In this document: in pieces, positions 23,797 through 33,229 of the stretch
Numbering within the stretch: the first letter of the stretch is position 1
How the letters are laid out: each line of letters starts with the position of its first letter
The notes under the pieces: model-generated
Databases searched by the model: none
What the model was told of the DNA's origin: nothing
Seen by the model: only the letters and a program-made list of their open reading frames with translations
Translations under genes and position numbers: made by a program
NCBI GenBank assembly: GCA_027621915.1
Contig: JAQCAD010000025.1
Location: forward strand, 1-44,216
Reading direction: 5' to 3'
Origin: Pseudomonadota bacterium
GTDB taxonomy: Bacteria > Pseudomonadota > Gammaproteobacteria > Steroidobacterales > Woeseiaceae
DNA length: 44,216 nt

Positions 23797-25629
23797 GTGA
23801 AGAAGTTATTTGTAGCATTGTGGGCGGGCGTTGATGGCCTGCGAAAGATCTTACACCTGCTCGTATTATTGTTTATTTTTTCCATATTCATAAGCGCATT
23901 GTCGTCATCAACCACTGCAATTCCGGCAAGCGCAGCGTTGATTATCAGGCCGGCCGGCACATTGGTTGAGCAATTGGCTGGCGATCCATTCGACCGAGCA
24001 TTAGCCGAGCTGTTTGATGAAGCTGAAGCGCAGACTTTGGTGATGGATATCGTCGACGGCTTAAGTTTTGCGAAAGACGACGTACGTATTTCCATGGTAA
24101 TTCTCGACCTGTCCGCGATGCCAGGCGGGGGCCTTAGCAAACTGCAGCGAATTGGCAATGCGATAGATGATTTTCGTCTGTCTGGTAAGCCGGTTATAGC
24201 TACAGCCGACTACTACGGGCAAGGGTCTTACTATCTTGCGTCACATGCTGACGAAGTCACCATGCATCCGGATGGAATATTGATATTGAACGGATTCGGA
24301 GCCTATCCCAGTTTCTACAAGAGCGCTTTGGACAAGCTGAAGATTGACTGGAACATATTTCGAGTCGGTACGTATAAAGCTGCGGTTGAACCTTATCTTC
24401 GTAATGATATGTCTCCGGAATATCGCGATTCGCTTAGTACGCTGCTCAATCAGCTATGGACTCAATACCTGGCCGATATCGAGGGTGCGCGGGGACTTGA
24501 AGCGGGTTCCATCGAGCTGGTGCTGAGCAACCTCGTTGAAAACGCGCGCGTCGCCGGCGGCGACCTCGCCCAGGTTGCCGTGAATGCAGGGCTCGTAGAC
24601 AAACTGACGACGCGCGACGAATTTGAGAATATGGTGATCGAGATAGCGGGCACGATTGGAGACGACGGCAACTATCCGTCAGCGTCTCTGGATGACTACC
24701 TGCAGCAAATGCGTTTATTACATGGAGACAATTCTGCGGACGAAAACGTTGCGATAATTGTAGCGTCCGGAGAAATTCTCAATGGAATCCAACCGCCCGG
24801 AACAATTGGTGGCGACTCGACCGCAAGTCTTTTGCGTAACGCCCGCGAAGACGATTCCGTTAAGGCGGTGGTGTTGCGCGTAGATAGTCCGGGCGGCAGT
24901 GCCTTCGCATCGGAAGTAATTTTGAACGAAATTGAGGCGATCAAGGCCGGCGGAAAACCCGTTGTGGTTTCGATGAGCAGTGTCGCGGCGTCGGGCGGTT
25001 ACTGGGTATCAATGGCGGCTGACCGTATCTACGCGTCTCCTTACACGATAACCGGATCGATTGGCATTTTCGGGATGTTTCCGACCTTCCAGCGGTCGCT
25101 CGAGACGCTCGGTATTACGACAGACGGAATTGGCACGACAGCGTGGGCAGGTCAGATGCGGCCTGATAGAGAGATGTCTCCGGAAATGAAGACGTTGTTC
25201 CAGATGACTATCGACAAAGGTTATGACGATTTTATCTCAGGTGTCTCGATTCACCGCGGAATGTCCAAGGAAGAAGTCGACCAGATCGCCCAGGGTCGAA
25301 TCTGGACGGCACGCGACGCCCTGGAAAACGGTTTGATCGACAGTTTGGGAGACATCCGTGATGCAGTTCTCGCAGCTGCAGAACTCGCGGGGCTTTCGAC
25401 AGATGACTTCGGCTACAAGTATTTCGAACAAGAATTGGATCCGGGAGAACAATTGCTTCTGGACCTTATGGCTGGTGCGAAGGAATATGGAGTGTCATTA
25501 CGCTCTTTCGCCAAATCAAGGCCGTCGGTCGAACGGGTCGCAGATATCCTGGACGACGCGTTGGCGCCGTTAACCCGCTTCAATGATCCGCGAGGCATCT
25601 ACTCACATTGTTTTTGCGTATTTGAGTAA
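23797..25629 (+). CDS. sppA: Signal peptide peptidase SppA (protease IV), 67 kDa type
   Basis: An inner-membrane-anchored serine protease that degrades cleaved signal peptides at the periplasmic face. The membrane anchor is at residues 17-36 (LHLLVLLFIFSIFISAL). The double-domain form (610 residues; 618 in E. coli) is present: the N-terminal half gives the general base Lys194 in VGTYKAAVEPY, and the C-terminal half gives the nucleophile Ser399 in VAASGGYW, with SPGGSAFASE and TGSIGIFG around it. The start is GTG at 23797 with AAAGGA six bases upstream. It ends two bases from the convergent tdh. The last residues (YSHCFCVFE) are not typical but nothing is missing from the fold. Confidence 0.95.
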   Translation: MKKLFVALWAGVDGLRKILHLLVLLFIFSIFISALSSSTTAIPASAALIIRPAGTLVEQLAGDPFDRALAELFDEAEAQTLVMDIVDGLSFAKDDVRISMVILDLSAMPGGGLSKLQRIGNAIDDFRLSGKPVIATADYYGQGSYYLASHADEVTMHPDGILILNGFGAYPSFYKSALDKLKIDWNIFRVGTYKAAVEPYLRNDMSPEYRDSLSTLLNQLWTQYLADIEGARGLEAGSIELVLSNLVENARVAGGDLAQVAVNAGLVDKLTTRDEFENMVIEIAGTIGDDGNYPSASLDDYLQQMRLLHGDNSADENVAIIVASGEILNGIQPPGTIGGDSTASLLRNAREDDSVKAVVLRVDSPGGSAFASEVILNEIEAIKAGGKPVVVSMSSVAASGGYWVSMAADRIYASPYTITGSIGIFGMFPTFQRSLETLGITTDGIGTTAWAGQMRPDREMSPEMKTLFQMTIDKGYDDFISGVSIHRGMSKEEVDQIAQGRIWTARDALENGLIDSLGDIRDAVLAAAELAGLSTDDFGYKYFEQELDPGEQLLLDLMAGAKEYGVSLRSFAKSRPSVERVADILDDALAPLTRFNDPRGIYSHCFCVFE

Positions 25630-25631
25630 GA

Positions 25632-26657
25632 TCAATCCCAGTTGAGGATAATCTTTCCGGACTGTCCTGATTCCATCAGATCGAATGCTTCCTGGAAATC
25701 TTCCAACGGAAAGCGGTGGGTAATGATTGGCTGAATGTTGAGTCCGCTTTGCAACATACTCGACATTTTGTACCAGGTCTCAAACATCTCGCGGCCATAT
25801 ATGCCTTTTACTTCGAGGCCCTTGAAAATGACCTGAGTCCAGTCGATTGATGTGTCCGGTGGGAGGATGCCGAGAAGAGCAATCTTGCCACCGTGGTGCA
25901 TTGTCCGCAGCATGTCGCGAAAAGCGGTTGGATTGCCCGACATTTCCATACCGACATCGAAGCCTTCTTCCATGCCAAGCGCCTTCATGGTTTCGTCGAT
26001 GGATCCTTTCGTTACATTCAGGGCGACCGAAGCACCCATATTTTTCGCCAGGTTCAGCCGGTAATCATTAATGTCAGTGATAACGATGTGACGAGCGCCC
26101 GCATAGCGAGCAATCGCTACAGCCATGATGCCGATCGGGCCGGCACCGGTAATCAGCACATCTTCGCCAACAAGATCAAACGACAGGGCGGTGTGCGTCG
26201 CATTGCCTAAAGGATCCAGAATTGACGCCATTTCGTCGCTAATGGCATCCGGTAATTTGAAGATATTGAATGCAGGAACAGCGATGTAATCGGCAAATGC
26301 ACCGGCCCGGTTTACACCAACGCCAACTGTATTCATGCATAAATGGCGCCTGCCGGCCCTGCAGTTCCGACAAAAGCCACACGTCACGTGACCCTCGGCG
26401 GAAACCCGGTCGCCGACGGCATAGCCGACCACTTCGACGCCACACTCGACGATCTCCCCGGAGAATTCATGGCCGACCGCCAGGGGTACCGGGATCGTTT
26501 TGCTCGCCCATTCATCCCATTGATAGATGTGAATGTCTGTCCCGCAAATGGCGGTGCGACGCACTTTGATCAGTACGTCGTTATGACCAACTTCCGGTTT
26601 TTTCAATGTTTCAAGCCAGATGCCTCGTTCCGGCCTCGCTTTTACCAATGCACGCAT
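25632..26657 (-). CDS. tdh: L-threonine 3-dehydrogenase
   Basis: A zinc, NAD-dependent medium-chain dehydrogenase that oxidises threonine to 2-amino-3-ketobutyrate. From the ATG at 26657 ([24 protein letters not shown] eight bases upstream) it has 341 residues, the same as E. coli Tdh. Catalytic zinc residues are Cys38 (CGTDIHIY) and His63-Glu64 (GHEFSGEI); structural zinc Cys93, 96, 99 and 107 are all present; the NAD motif is [17 protein letters not shown]. An in-frame start at 26690 would run into kbl. It lies ten bases after kbl in the kbl-tdh threonine-to-glycine operon. Confidence 0.96.
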   Translation of the reverse strand: MRALVKARPERGIWLETLKKPEVGHNDVLIKVRRTAICGTDIHIYQWDEWASKTIPVPLAVGHEFSGEIVECGVEVVGYAVGDRVSAEGHVTCGFCRNCRAGRRHLCMNTVGVGVNRAGAFADYIAVPAFNIFKLPDAISDEMASILDPLGNATHTALSFDLVGEDVLITGAGPIGIMAVAIARYAGARHIVITDINDYRLNLAKNMGASVALNVTKGSIDETMKALGMEEGFDVGMEMSGNPTAFRDMLRTMHHGGKIALLGILPPDTSIDWTQVIFKGLEVKGIYGREMFETWYKMSSMLQSGLNIQPIITHRFPLEDFQEAFDLMESGQSGKIILNWD

Positions 26658-26667
26658 AGTCACTGCC

Positions 26668-27867
26668 TCAATGTATGACGCCAAGTTCACGACCCACAGA
26701 TCCGAATGCTTCTATCGCTTTGTCGATCTGACTCTCTGATAGCCCGGCCGACATCTGGGTACGAATACGAGCCTGGCCCTGCGGTACTACCGGAAAGGAG
26801 AAACCAATAACATAAATTCCATGCTGCAAGAGGCGATCGGCCATCGTGCTTGCCAGTTTCGCGTCGCCCAGCATGACTGGAATGATCGGGTGTTCACCGG
26901 GTTTCAGGTTGAAACCGAGCCCAGTCATCCCGGCACGGAAACGCGCCGTGTTCTTGTGCAGTTTTTCCCGAAGTTCAAGATCGCTTTCCAGCAGATCCAG
27001 TACCGCGATAGAAGTGGCTGCAATGGCCGGGGCGACCGAGTTCGAGAACAGGTACGGGCGGGACCGCTGCCTCAGCCAGCCGACAATTTCTTTCCGCCCC
27101 GACGTGAAACCACCTGAGGCACCGCCAAGAGCCTTCCCGAGCGTTCCGGTGATGATATCGATGCGGCCCATTACGTCGCGGTATTCATGCGTGCCTCGGC
27201 CCGTTTCGCCCAGGAAACCGCTGGAGTGGCAGTCATCGATCATCGTCAGCGCACCGTACCGGTCCGCGAGATCGCAGATGACCCCAAGATTCGCAATTGT
27301 TCCATCCATCGAAAATACACCATCTGTAACGATCAGCTTTTCCTGGTTGCCTGACGCATTCTTCAACTGCACCTCGAGGTCGTCCATATCATTGTTCTGA
27401 TAGCGAAAACGGCTGGCCTTGCATAACCGAATACCGTCGATGATGCTCGCGTGATTCAAAGTATCGCTGATGACTGCATCCTCGCCAGACAGCAATGTTT
27501 CGAAGAGGCCGCCATTCGCGTCAAAACATGAGGGGTACAGAATTGTATCTTCGGTGCCAAGAAAGCGGCTGATGCGCGCCTCAAGTTCCTTGTGAATAGT
27601 TTGTGTGCCGCAAATAAATCGCACAGAGGCCATACCATAGCCATATTCATCCAGCGCCTTGTGTGCTGCACTGATGATTACCGGGTGATTGGCCAGTCCG
27701 AGGTAATTATTGGCACACAAATTGATCACTTCGGTTGTACCGCCATTATTGCGCACATTGATTGCAGCTTGTTGTGGACCGGCTATCAGTCTTTCCGATT
27801 TGTAAAGGCCCTGTCCTTTGAGCGCTTCGGTCTGTTCTGCCAGTGATTTTAAGTAATTGCTTGGCAC
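26668..27867 (-). CDS. kbl: 2-amino-3-ketobutyrate coenzyme A ligase
   Basis: A PLP enzyme of the alpha-oxoamine synthase family that cleaves 2-amino-3-ketobutyrate with CoA to glycine and acetyl-CoA. Signatures are [15 protein letters not shown] near the N-terminus, [19 protein letters not shown], and the PLP-lysine motif [13 protein letters not shown]. With the GTG at 27867 it has 399 residues (398 in E. coli), and AGAGAG stands before it; an in-frame TTG at 27897 would add ten residues. It diverges from hslR with 58 bases between the starts. Tdh follows, so the pair converts threonine to glycine. Confidence 0.95.
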   Translation of the reverse strand: MPSNYLKSLAEQTEALKGQGLYKSERLIAGPQQAAINVRNNGGTTEVINLCANNYLGLANHPVIISAAHKALDEYGYGMASVRFICGTQTIHKELEARISRFLGTEDTILYPSCFDANGGLFETLLSGEDAVISDTLNHASIIDGIRLCKASRFRYQNNDMDDLEVQLKNASGNQEKLIVTDGVFSMDGTIANLGVICDLADRYGALTMIDDCHSSGFLGETGRGTHEYRDVMGRIDIITGTLGKALGGASGGFTSGRKEIVGWLRQRSRPYLFSNSVAPAIAATSIAVLDLLESDLELREKLHKNTARFRAGMTGLGFNLKPGEHPIIPVMLGDAKLASTMADRLLQHGIYVIGFSFPVVPQGQARIRTQMSAGLSESQIDKAIEAFGSVGRELGVIH

Positions 27868-27925
27868 GGGATTGCTCTCTGCATTGAAAGGTCGCAAAGT
27901 ATATCAGGAGAGGGCGTGGCTCCAG

Positions 27926-28330
27926 ATGCAGATAGACGAACAAACAGATCAAAGACTGCGGGTCGACAAATGGTTATGGTTCACCCGCTTCTACAAGACG
28001 CGTCTTCTGGCAAAACAGGCGGTCGTCGGTGGACATGTCAAGATAAATGGCGAACGTGCCAAGCCATCCAGTGACGTCGCACCGGGCGATATCATCGAAC
28101 TCGTTCGAAACCAGTTACCTTTCCGATTGGTGGCGACGGTGACGCCCATACGCCGAGGCCCGGCAGCTGAGGCGAGACTCAGTTACGTCGAGAACGACGC
28201 GTCAATCGAGCGTCGCCGCGCCATACAGTCAAGTATTAGGGCGGATCGCCTGCAGATGCCGACGACTGCCGGCAAACCTGACAAACATACCCGTCGACAA
28301 CTTCGGGACCGGAATCGACGATCCGGCTGA
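27926..28330 (+). CDS. hslR: Heat shock protein 15 (ribosome-associated S4-domain protein)
   Basis: Hsp15 binds free 50S subunits that carry a nascent chain and helps rescue stalled ribosomes. The S4 RNA-binding domain is at residues 10-70 (RLRVDKWLWFTRFYKTRLLA; VGGHVKINGERAKPSSDVAPGD). The tail is basic (KPDKHTRRQLRDRNRRSG). The ATG at 27926 gives 134 residues, against 133 in E. coli; the frame is open upstream but the extra residues are not family-like. It ends six bases from the convergent sixA-like gene. Confidence 0.92.
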   Translation: MQIDEQTDQRLRVDKWLWFTRFYKTRLLAKQAVVGGHVKINGERAKPSSDVAPGDIIELVRNQLPFRLVATVTPIRRGPAAEARLSYVENDASIERRRAIQSSIRADRLQMPTTAGKPDKHTRRQLRDRNRRSG

Positions 28331-28336
28331 CACGAT

Positions 28337-28831
28337 TCAGCGCCGCCGTTTAGGGTAATCGTACTTGATCAGGTCTGTTTTTCTTCGGCCACGCAAGTCC
28401 CAGGTATCAGTATCGACCGAAACAGAAACGAAACCGGCTGTTGGCAGATTGCCGGTCAGTCCCGGTACAAGCTGGTTGACGAGATCGGTCAGTCCGGGAT
28501 TGTGGCCAACAATCAGGATGCTGTTGAACCCCTCGTCCTGACGCGCGATTACGGTAAACAGTTTGTCTGACCCGGCGTGGTACAAATCGCTTTCCCGTTG
28601 CAGAAATTCGACGGGATAGGCCAGTTCGGCGGCGACCAGTTTGGCGGTCGACCAGGCTCGCGCTGCCGGGCTGCTGACGATTAGTGACGGACGAATGCCT
28701 GCGGCTTTCATCCGTTGCCCCATTTCGGGGGCATCGCGTTCTCCGCGGTCATTTAATGCGCGGTCAAAATCGGCGACACCAGCCAGGTCCCAGCTCGATT
28801 TAGCGTGACGAAGAATCGTTAATATTTTCAC
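28337..28831 (-). CDS. sixA: SixA-like phosphohistidine phosphatase
   Basis: A small histidine phosphatase of the phosphoglycerate-mutase branch, of the type that removes phosphate from phosphohistidine on phosphotransfer proteins. The catalytic histidine is His9 in LRHAKSSW, the second histidine is in IVGHNPGLTDLV, and the loop LIVSSPAARAWSTA is typical. The 164 residues match SixA (161 in E. coli) and no extra domain is present. The start is GTG at 28831. It follows sufT on the same strand, 30 bases apart, but is functionally unrelated to it as far as can be told. The substrate is inferred. Confidence 0.85.
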   Translation of the reverse strand: MKILTILRHAKSSWDLAGVADFDRALNDRGERDAPEMGQRMKAAGIRPSLIVSSPAARAWSTAKLVAAELAYPVEFLQRESDLYHAGSDKLFTVIARQDEGFNSILIVGHNPGLTDLVNQLVPGLTGNLPTAGFVSVSVDTDTWDLRGRRKTDLIKYDYPKRRR

Positions 28832-28861
28832 GGTCGATATTTTGCATGGTTGTGGGATTAC

Positions 28862-29413
28862 TTACATCAGTCCTGTTTGCAGTCTTGCTTCATCAGACAT
28901 CATCGTCTGATTCCACGGAGGGTCGAATACGAGTTCGACCCTGACATCAGCGATCGTCGGAATCACAGCGATCTTTTCCTGCGCGTCCTGCACCAGGATT
29001 TCTCCCATACCGCATCCGGGCGCCGTCAGCGTCATGTCGACATTTACTGATCGCATGCCATCCGGCCGTGCCTCTATTTCACACCGGTAGACCAAACCCA
29101 GATCGACAATATTTACCGGAATTTCAGGGTCATAGCATGTCTTGAGTTGCCGCCAGATAATGGCCTCAATGTCCTGGTCAGTTGCATTTTCGGGAATTTC
29201 CGGGGCTGGCAGCAGTTCCTTCCCGATCGCATCCGCATCTGTACCCGCGACGCGGAACAAATTGCCTTCCACGTAGACTGTAAAACTGCCGCCCAATGCC
29301 TGAGTGATAAAACCGCTGGTTCCCTCCCGCAGTATTACGGGCTCACCGGCCGGGATGATTACAACATTGACATCGCGTGTAATCGAAAAAGGTTCGTTGG
29401 TATGTCCAAACAT
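28862..29413 (-). CDS. sufT: Fe-S assembly protein SufT (MIP18/DUF59 domain)
   Basis: SufT is a DUF59 protein that supports maturation of Fe-S proteins. From the ATG at 29413 (MFGHTNEPFSITRDV) it has 183 residues. The N-terminal SufT-specific part (DVNVVIIPAGEPVILREGTS; FITQALGGSFTVYVEGNLFR) is followed by the DUF59 domain with TCYDPEIPVNIVDLGLVY and the conserved-cysteine motif MTLTAPGCGMGEIL. An earlier in-frame start at 29491 would overlap sufU by 73 bases and is rejected. It is the last gene of the suf operon, five bases after sufU. Confidence 0.92.
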   Translation of the reverse strand: MFGHTNEPFSITRDVNVVIIPAGEPVILREGTSGFITQALGGSFTVYVEGNLFRVAGTDADAIGKELLPAPEIPENATDQDIEAIIWRQLKTCYDPEIPVNIVDLGLVYRCEIEARPDGMRSVNVDMTLTAPGCGMGEILVQDAQEKIAVIPTIADVRVELVFDPPWNQTMMSDEARLQTGLM

Positions 29414-29418
29414 AAGTG

Positions 29419-29904
29419 CTACTCGGTTGAAACTGGAGCGTTCCGTTGCTGAATCGCAGAGTGGAGCCCATGCCACGCCAAAGTCGCGCACTTCACCCTG
29501 GCAGGAAACTCTCTGACGCCCTGAAGTGCTTTCAATTTACCCAGATCGACATCAGCCTTGTCTCCTGCCGCATCAGAACGGGTGCCCACGAGCAGCTCAC
29601 TGATCGCTGAGAAATAGTCCATCGCCTGGCAGGTGGTCAGGCCGATCACGGTATCGGTCAGTAGTGACGCGGAGGCGACCGAGATGGCGCAACCTGAACC
29701 TTCGAATGTCGCGTCCTCAATAACTTTGTTTTCGCCAATTCGAAAATACAGTTTTAGCTTGTCCCCGCACAGCGGGTTTATTCCTTCAGCCATATGCGAC
29801 ACATTGTTGAGTTTGCCGAAATGCCTGGGGCTTCGCGCGTGATCAAGAATCAACTCCCGGTAAAGCTCGCGTAACTCGTCCTGTGTCATTGATTGCGCGT
29901 CCAT
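29419..29904 (-). CDS. sufU: SufU-type Fe-S scaffold / sulfur-transfer protein
   Basis: A NifU-N domain protein. The three ligand cysteines are Cys46 (NPLCGD), Cys72 (GSGCAIS) and Cys139 (VKCATLAW), with Asp48 after the first. A stretch of about 20 residues between the second and third cysteine (SDAAGDKADVDLGKLKALQG region) marks it as SufU and not IscU. In Gram-positive bacteria SufU takes sulfur from SufS, as SufE does elsewhere; no sufE or sufA is present here, so SufU probably fills that role (inference). The start overlaps the sufS stop by one base. Confidence 0.92.
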   Translation of the reverse strand: MDAQSMTQDELRELYRELILDHARSPRHFGKLNNVSHMAEGINPLCGDKLKLYFRIGENKVIEDATFEGSGCAISVASASLLTDTVIGLTTCQAMDYFSAISELLVGTRSDAAGDKADVDLGKLKALQGVREFPARVKCATLAWHGLHSAIQQRNAPVSTE

Positions 29905-31160
29905 TAGCCAAAGATTGTCCTGGCGGTTTGTAACGCTTGGACCAGTCGGTCGATATCGCTCTTGCCGTTATAAATCGCCAGCGACGCTCGCGCTGTGCCG
30001 GGTATGCCAAAGAAATCCATCACCGGCATGGCACAGTGGTGTCCCGTACGAATTGCGACGCCCTGATGATCAAGTATGGTTCCAAGATCATGCGGGTGGA
30101 TATCACCGAGCATAAATGACTGCACGCTCGCTTTTTCATCCGCCGTACCAATCATTCGCACATCGTCTAGATCGGCCAGTCGGGATGTCATGTAATTCAG
30201 TGTTTCCTGCTCGTGCCTCGTCACGTTAGCCATTCCAATATTCTGCAAATAATCGACTGCGGCTCCGAGACCGACGGCGCCTGAAATGTTCGGCGTGCCC
30301 GCTTCAAATTTATACGGAAGATCGTTGAACGTTGTACCGCCAAAGCTCACCTCCAGAATCATGTCACCACCGCCCTGATACGGGGGCATCTTTTCAAGGA
30401 GTGCTTCCTTCGCGTAAAGAATCCCAATTCCGGTTGGGCCAAACATTTTGTGACCGGAGAACGCGTAGAAATCACAGTCAAGGTCCTGAACATCTACGGC
30501 CAGGTGGGGGACTGCCTGTGCGCCGTCCACAAGAACCGGAATTCCGCGGGAATGGGCCTCGCTGATCAAGGACTTAACCGGAAGTACGGAACCCAGTGCG
30601 TTTGACACGTGGGCGATCGCGAGCAGCCTTACGTTTTCGTCGAGCATGGCAAGCAATGGCAAAATTTCGACCTGGCCTTTCTCGTCAATTGGTGCGACCG
30701 TCAATTCAGCGCCGGTCTGTTCACACAACAGCTGCCAGGGCACGATGTTCGAATGATGCTCCAGGTGCGTTATGACAATTTTGTCGCCGGCACGCATTCG
30801 TGGACGGCAAAAACTTTGCGCGACAAGATTGATCGCCTGGGTCGTACCACTGGTGAATACAACTTCTCTTCGGCTGTTTGCATTGATGAACGACACGATT
30901 TTATCTCGTGCGCCTTCATAAGCTTCCGTCGCCCGGTGGCTCAGTGTATGCACGCCTCGATGCACGTTGGCATGATCATGTTTCTGGTATGACGATACTG
31001 CGTCGATTACAGACGATGGCTGTTGTGATGATGCTGCGCTATCAAGATATACCAATGGATGATCGTTGATCTTTTGATCCAGCGCCGGAAAATCTGCGCG
31101 ACACTCTGCAATTGATGTCGTGCTATCAGAGCATGTTGAATTGTTGCTCAGCTGATTCAT
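29904..31160 (-). CDS. sufS: Cysteine desulfurase SufS
   Basis: A class II (SufS/CsdA type) PLP cysteine desulfurase that supplies sulfur for Fe-S clusters. PLP is held by Lys238 in SGHKMFGPTG, and the persulfide-forming cysteine is Cys376 in RTGHHCAMP, within the short loop typical of SufS and not the longer loop of IscS. Other marks are VYLDSAASSQQPSSV, NVHRGVHTLSHRAT, and EAGTPNISGAVG. Length 418 (406 in E. coli) with a slightly longer N-terminus. It overlaps sufD by four bases. Confidence 0.96.
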   Translation of the reverse strand: MNQLSNNSTCSDSTTSIAECRADFPALDQKINDHPLVYLDSAASSQQPSSVIDAVSSYQKHDHANVHRGVHTLSHRATEAYEGARDKIVSFINANSRREVVFTSGTTQAINLVAQSFCRPRMRAGDKIVITHLEHHSNIVPWQLLCEQTGAELTVAPIDEKGQVEILPLLAMLDENVRLLAIAHVSNALGSVLPVKSLISEAHSRGIPVLVDGAQAVPHLAVDVQDLDCDFYAFSGHKMFGPTGIGILYAKEALLEKMPPYQGGGDMILEVSFGGTTFNDLPYKFEAGTPNISGAVGLGAAVDYLQNIGMANVTRHEQETLNYMTSRLADLDDVRMIGTADEKASVQSFMLGDIHPHDLGTILDHQGVAIRTGHHCAMPVMDFFGIPGTARASLAIYNGKSDIDRLVQALQTARTIFG

Positions 31161-32464
31161 AAGTGCCGGTCACTCACCAGGTCCGCCAGCCGCTCATCGA
31201 GCGTGCTAGTCAAATATTCCCGACATACTTCAACCGAAAGTTCACTCAGGAATTCAGATGCGAATGCTTGCGTTAGCAGTCGTTTGGCTTCGCCCTGATC
31301 AAGCCCGCGAGACCGCAAATAGAAGAGAGACGCCTCGTCCAGTTGCCCGACCGTCGCTCCATGGCTGCATTTGACGTCATCGGCGTAGATCTCAAGCTCG
31401 GGCTTCGTATCGATTTCTGCCTGGCTTGACAACAGCAAATTGTGATTCGACTGATTCGCGTCAGTGCCGTCTGCTCCTTTGAAGACTACCGCCTGCCCGT
31501 TAAACACTGCTCTTGATCGTCCGCTGAGAACACCGCGATACTCTTCATCGCTGACCGCCGGTCCGACACGATGCTCAACTCGCGTGTGGTTATCGATGTG
31601 CTGATTGCCCGAGGCCAGGTACAAGCCATGCAAGCGAACCTGGGCGTTAGTTCCGGCAATGATTGCAACGACGTCATTTCTCGTCAGTGAACCACCAAAA
31701 TCAAACGCGTCGTGGTGAAAACGGGCGTCGCGATCGAGTGTCGCTGTGATTCTGCTGACGCCCACATGTTCATCGCCGCGCAATTGCAGTCGAACGTGAC
31801 TGAGACATGCGTTGCTGGCAATGCTGGCCTGTATTACAGCGTTTGTGAACTGTGCGCCGTGGTTGGCCGATAAAGCGCACTCGACGATGCGCAAACTTGA
31901 CGATCTTCCGATTTCGAGCACGATGCGAACTTGTGAGGCCTGCTGAGACGGATCGTCGATCTGGAGAATTCCCAGCGGTGTGAGCGAATCGGAGTCAGGG
32001 CTGACACTGATATGCAGCCCATCCAGTAATAGTGCGGCATTGAAGGCAGACATCGGGTCGTCGACATCAATATCGCATTCGGCGGTCCGGTCAGAAAGAT
32101 GGGAGAAATTAATAACAGCACCATAGTTTTTCCTGGTTCTTTCCAGCGAGTTCATGTCGACGGACCCATTCCGGATCACTATCCAGTTTGCGTCGATCTG
32201 GCGCAGCAGTGTCGATTCCGCCTGGCCGGGTCGCGTTATTGATGCGGATGAAAAAGGAACCCCGGCATGCTCTCGTAACCAGGCGTTGCTGATCGCTGCA
32301 GCACCCGACAAATTCGTGTATTTCCAGTTTTCATTGCGAGCGGTGGGGAAGCCCAGTGACGCGAAGCGGCTTGCGGCGTCGTTTCTAACAGCCGAGAGTT
32401 CGTCTGCCGGCATTGATCCGACGGCCGCAGCGAACAAATCCTGGTCAAGCGCGCTCGTTCTCAT
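31157..32464 (-). CDS. sufD: Fe-S assembly protein SufD
   Basis: SufD joins SufB and two SufC in the SufBC2D scaffold. It is a right-handed beta-helix protein of the SufBD family: NENWKYTNLSG near the N-terminus, the helix core (HVRLQLRGDEHVGVSRITA; GLYLASGNQHIDNHTRVEH), and the closing motif DDVKCSHGATVGQLDEASLFYLRSRG. The ATG at 32464 overlaps the sufC stop (ATGA) and gives 435 residues (423 in E. coli). An in-frame start at 32488 lies inside sufC. Confidence 0.94.
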   Translation of the reverse strand: MRTSALDQDLFAAAVGSMPADELSAVRNDAASRFASLGFPTARNENWKYTNLSGAAAISNAWLREHAGVPFSSASITRPGQAESTLLRQIDANWIVIRNGSVDMNSLERTRKNYGAVINFSHLSDRTAECDIDVDDPMSAFNAALLLDGLHISVSPDSDSLTPLGILQIDDPSQQASQVRIVLEIGRSSSLRIVECALSANHGAQFTNAVIQASIASNACLSHVRLQLRGDEHVGVSRITATLDRDARFHHDAFDFGGSLTRNDVVAIIAGTNAQVRLHGLYLASGNQHIDNHTRVEHRVGPAVSDEEYRGVLSGRSRAVFNGQAVVFKGADGTDANQSNHNLLLSSQAEIDTKPELEIYADDVKCSHGATVGQLDEASLFYLRSRGLDQGEAKRLLTQAFASEFLSELSVEVCREYLTSTLDERLADLVSDRHL

Positions 32465-33222
32465 GCGTTGGCGGCCTCCTGAATCCACTCGTAACCTTTC
32501 TCTTCAAGTTCAAGTGCCAGCGATTTGTCACCCGAACGGACGATTCTGCCTTTGGACAGGACATGCACGTAGTCCGGCTCTATGTAGTCCAGCAGGCGCT
32601 GGTAATGTGTGACGAGCACGATTGCGCGTTCGGGGTCCCGCAGTGCGTTCACGCCATTTGCCACCGCTTTTAGCGCATCGATATCGAGCCCGGAATCCGT
32701 CTCGTCAAGGATAGCCAGCTTCGGCTCGAGCATCGCCATCTGGAGAATCTCATTGCGCTTTTTCTCACCACCGGAAAATCCTTCATTGACCGAGCGATTC
32801 AGGAAGCTGGCATCCATTTCCAGCAAAGACATTCGCTCGCGCGCAAGTTTGAGAAATTCAAATGCGTCGATTTCTGCCAGCCCCTGGTGCCGGCGTTTCG
32901 CATTGACGGCAGCTTTCAGCAAATAGGCGTTGTTGACGCCGGGTATTTCAACCGGGTACTGGAAGCCAAGGAATATTCCTTCACGCGCGCGGTCTTCCGG
33001 CTCGAGCGCAAGAAGATTTTCTCCCTGGTAAGTGACGGTTCCACCGAGCACCTCGTAGTCCGCGTGCCCCGCGATAACCTGCGCCAAAGTACTCTTTCCG
33101 GATCCGTTGGGACCCATAATGGCGTGCACCTCCCCAGCTTTCACTGTAAGGGTGAGACCATTCAATATCGTGTTGCCCGCGATGCGAGCCTGCAGATTTT
33201 TAATTTCCAGCATGTTACTCAT
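32461..33222 (-). CDS. sufC: Fe-S assembly ATPase SufC
   Basis: The ABC-type ATPase of the SufBC2D complex; it is soluble and not a transporter subunit. Walker A GPNGSGKST lies at about residue 37, the ABC signature is FSGGEKKRNEI (the SufC form), Walker B is LAILDETDSGLD, and the switch histidine is in VLVTHYQRLLDYI. The length, 253, is typical. It starts seven bases after the sufB stop. Confidence 0.97.
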   Translation of the reverse strand: MSNMLEIKNLQARIAGNTILNGLTLTVKAGEVHAIMGPNGSGKSTLAQVIAGHADYEVLGGTVTYQGENLLALEPEDRAREGIFLGFQYPVEIPGVNNAYLLKAAVNAKRRHQGLAEIDAFEFLKLARERMSLLEMDASFLNRSVNEGFSGGEKKRNEILQMAMLEPKLAILDETDSGLDIDALKAVANGVNALRDPERAIVLVTHYQRLLDYIEPDYVHVLSKGRIVRSGDKSLALELEEKGYEWIQEAANA

Positions 33223-33229
33223 CGTGTAT

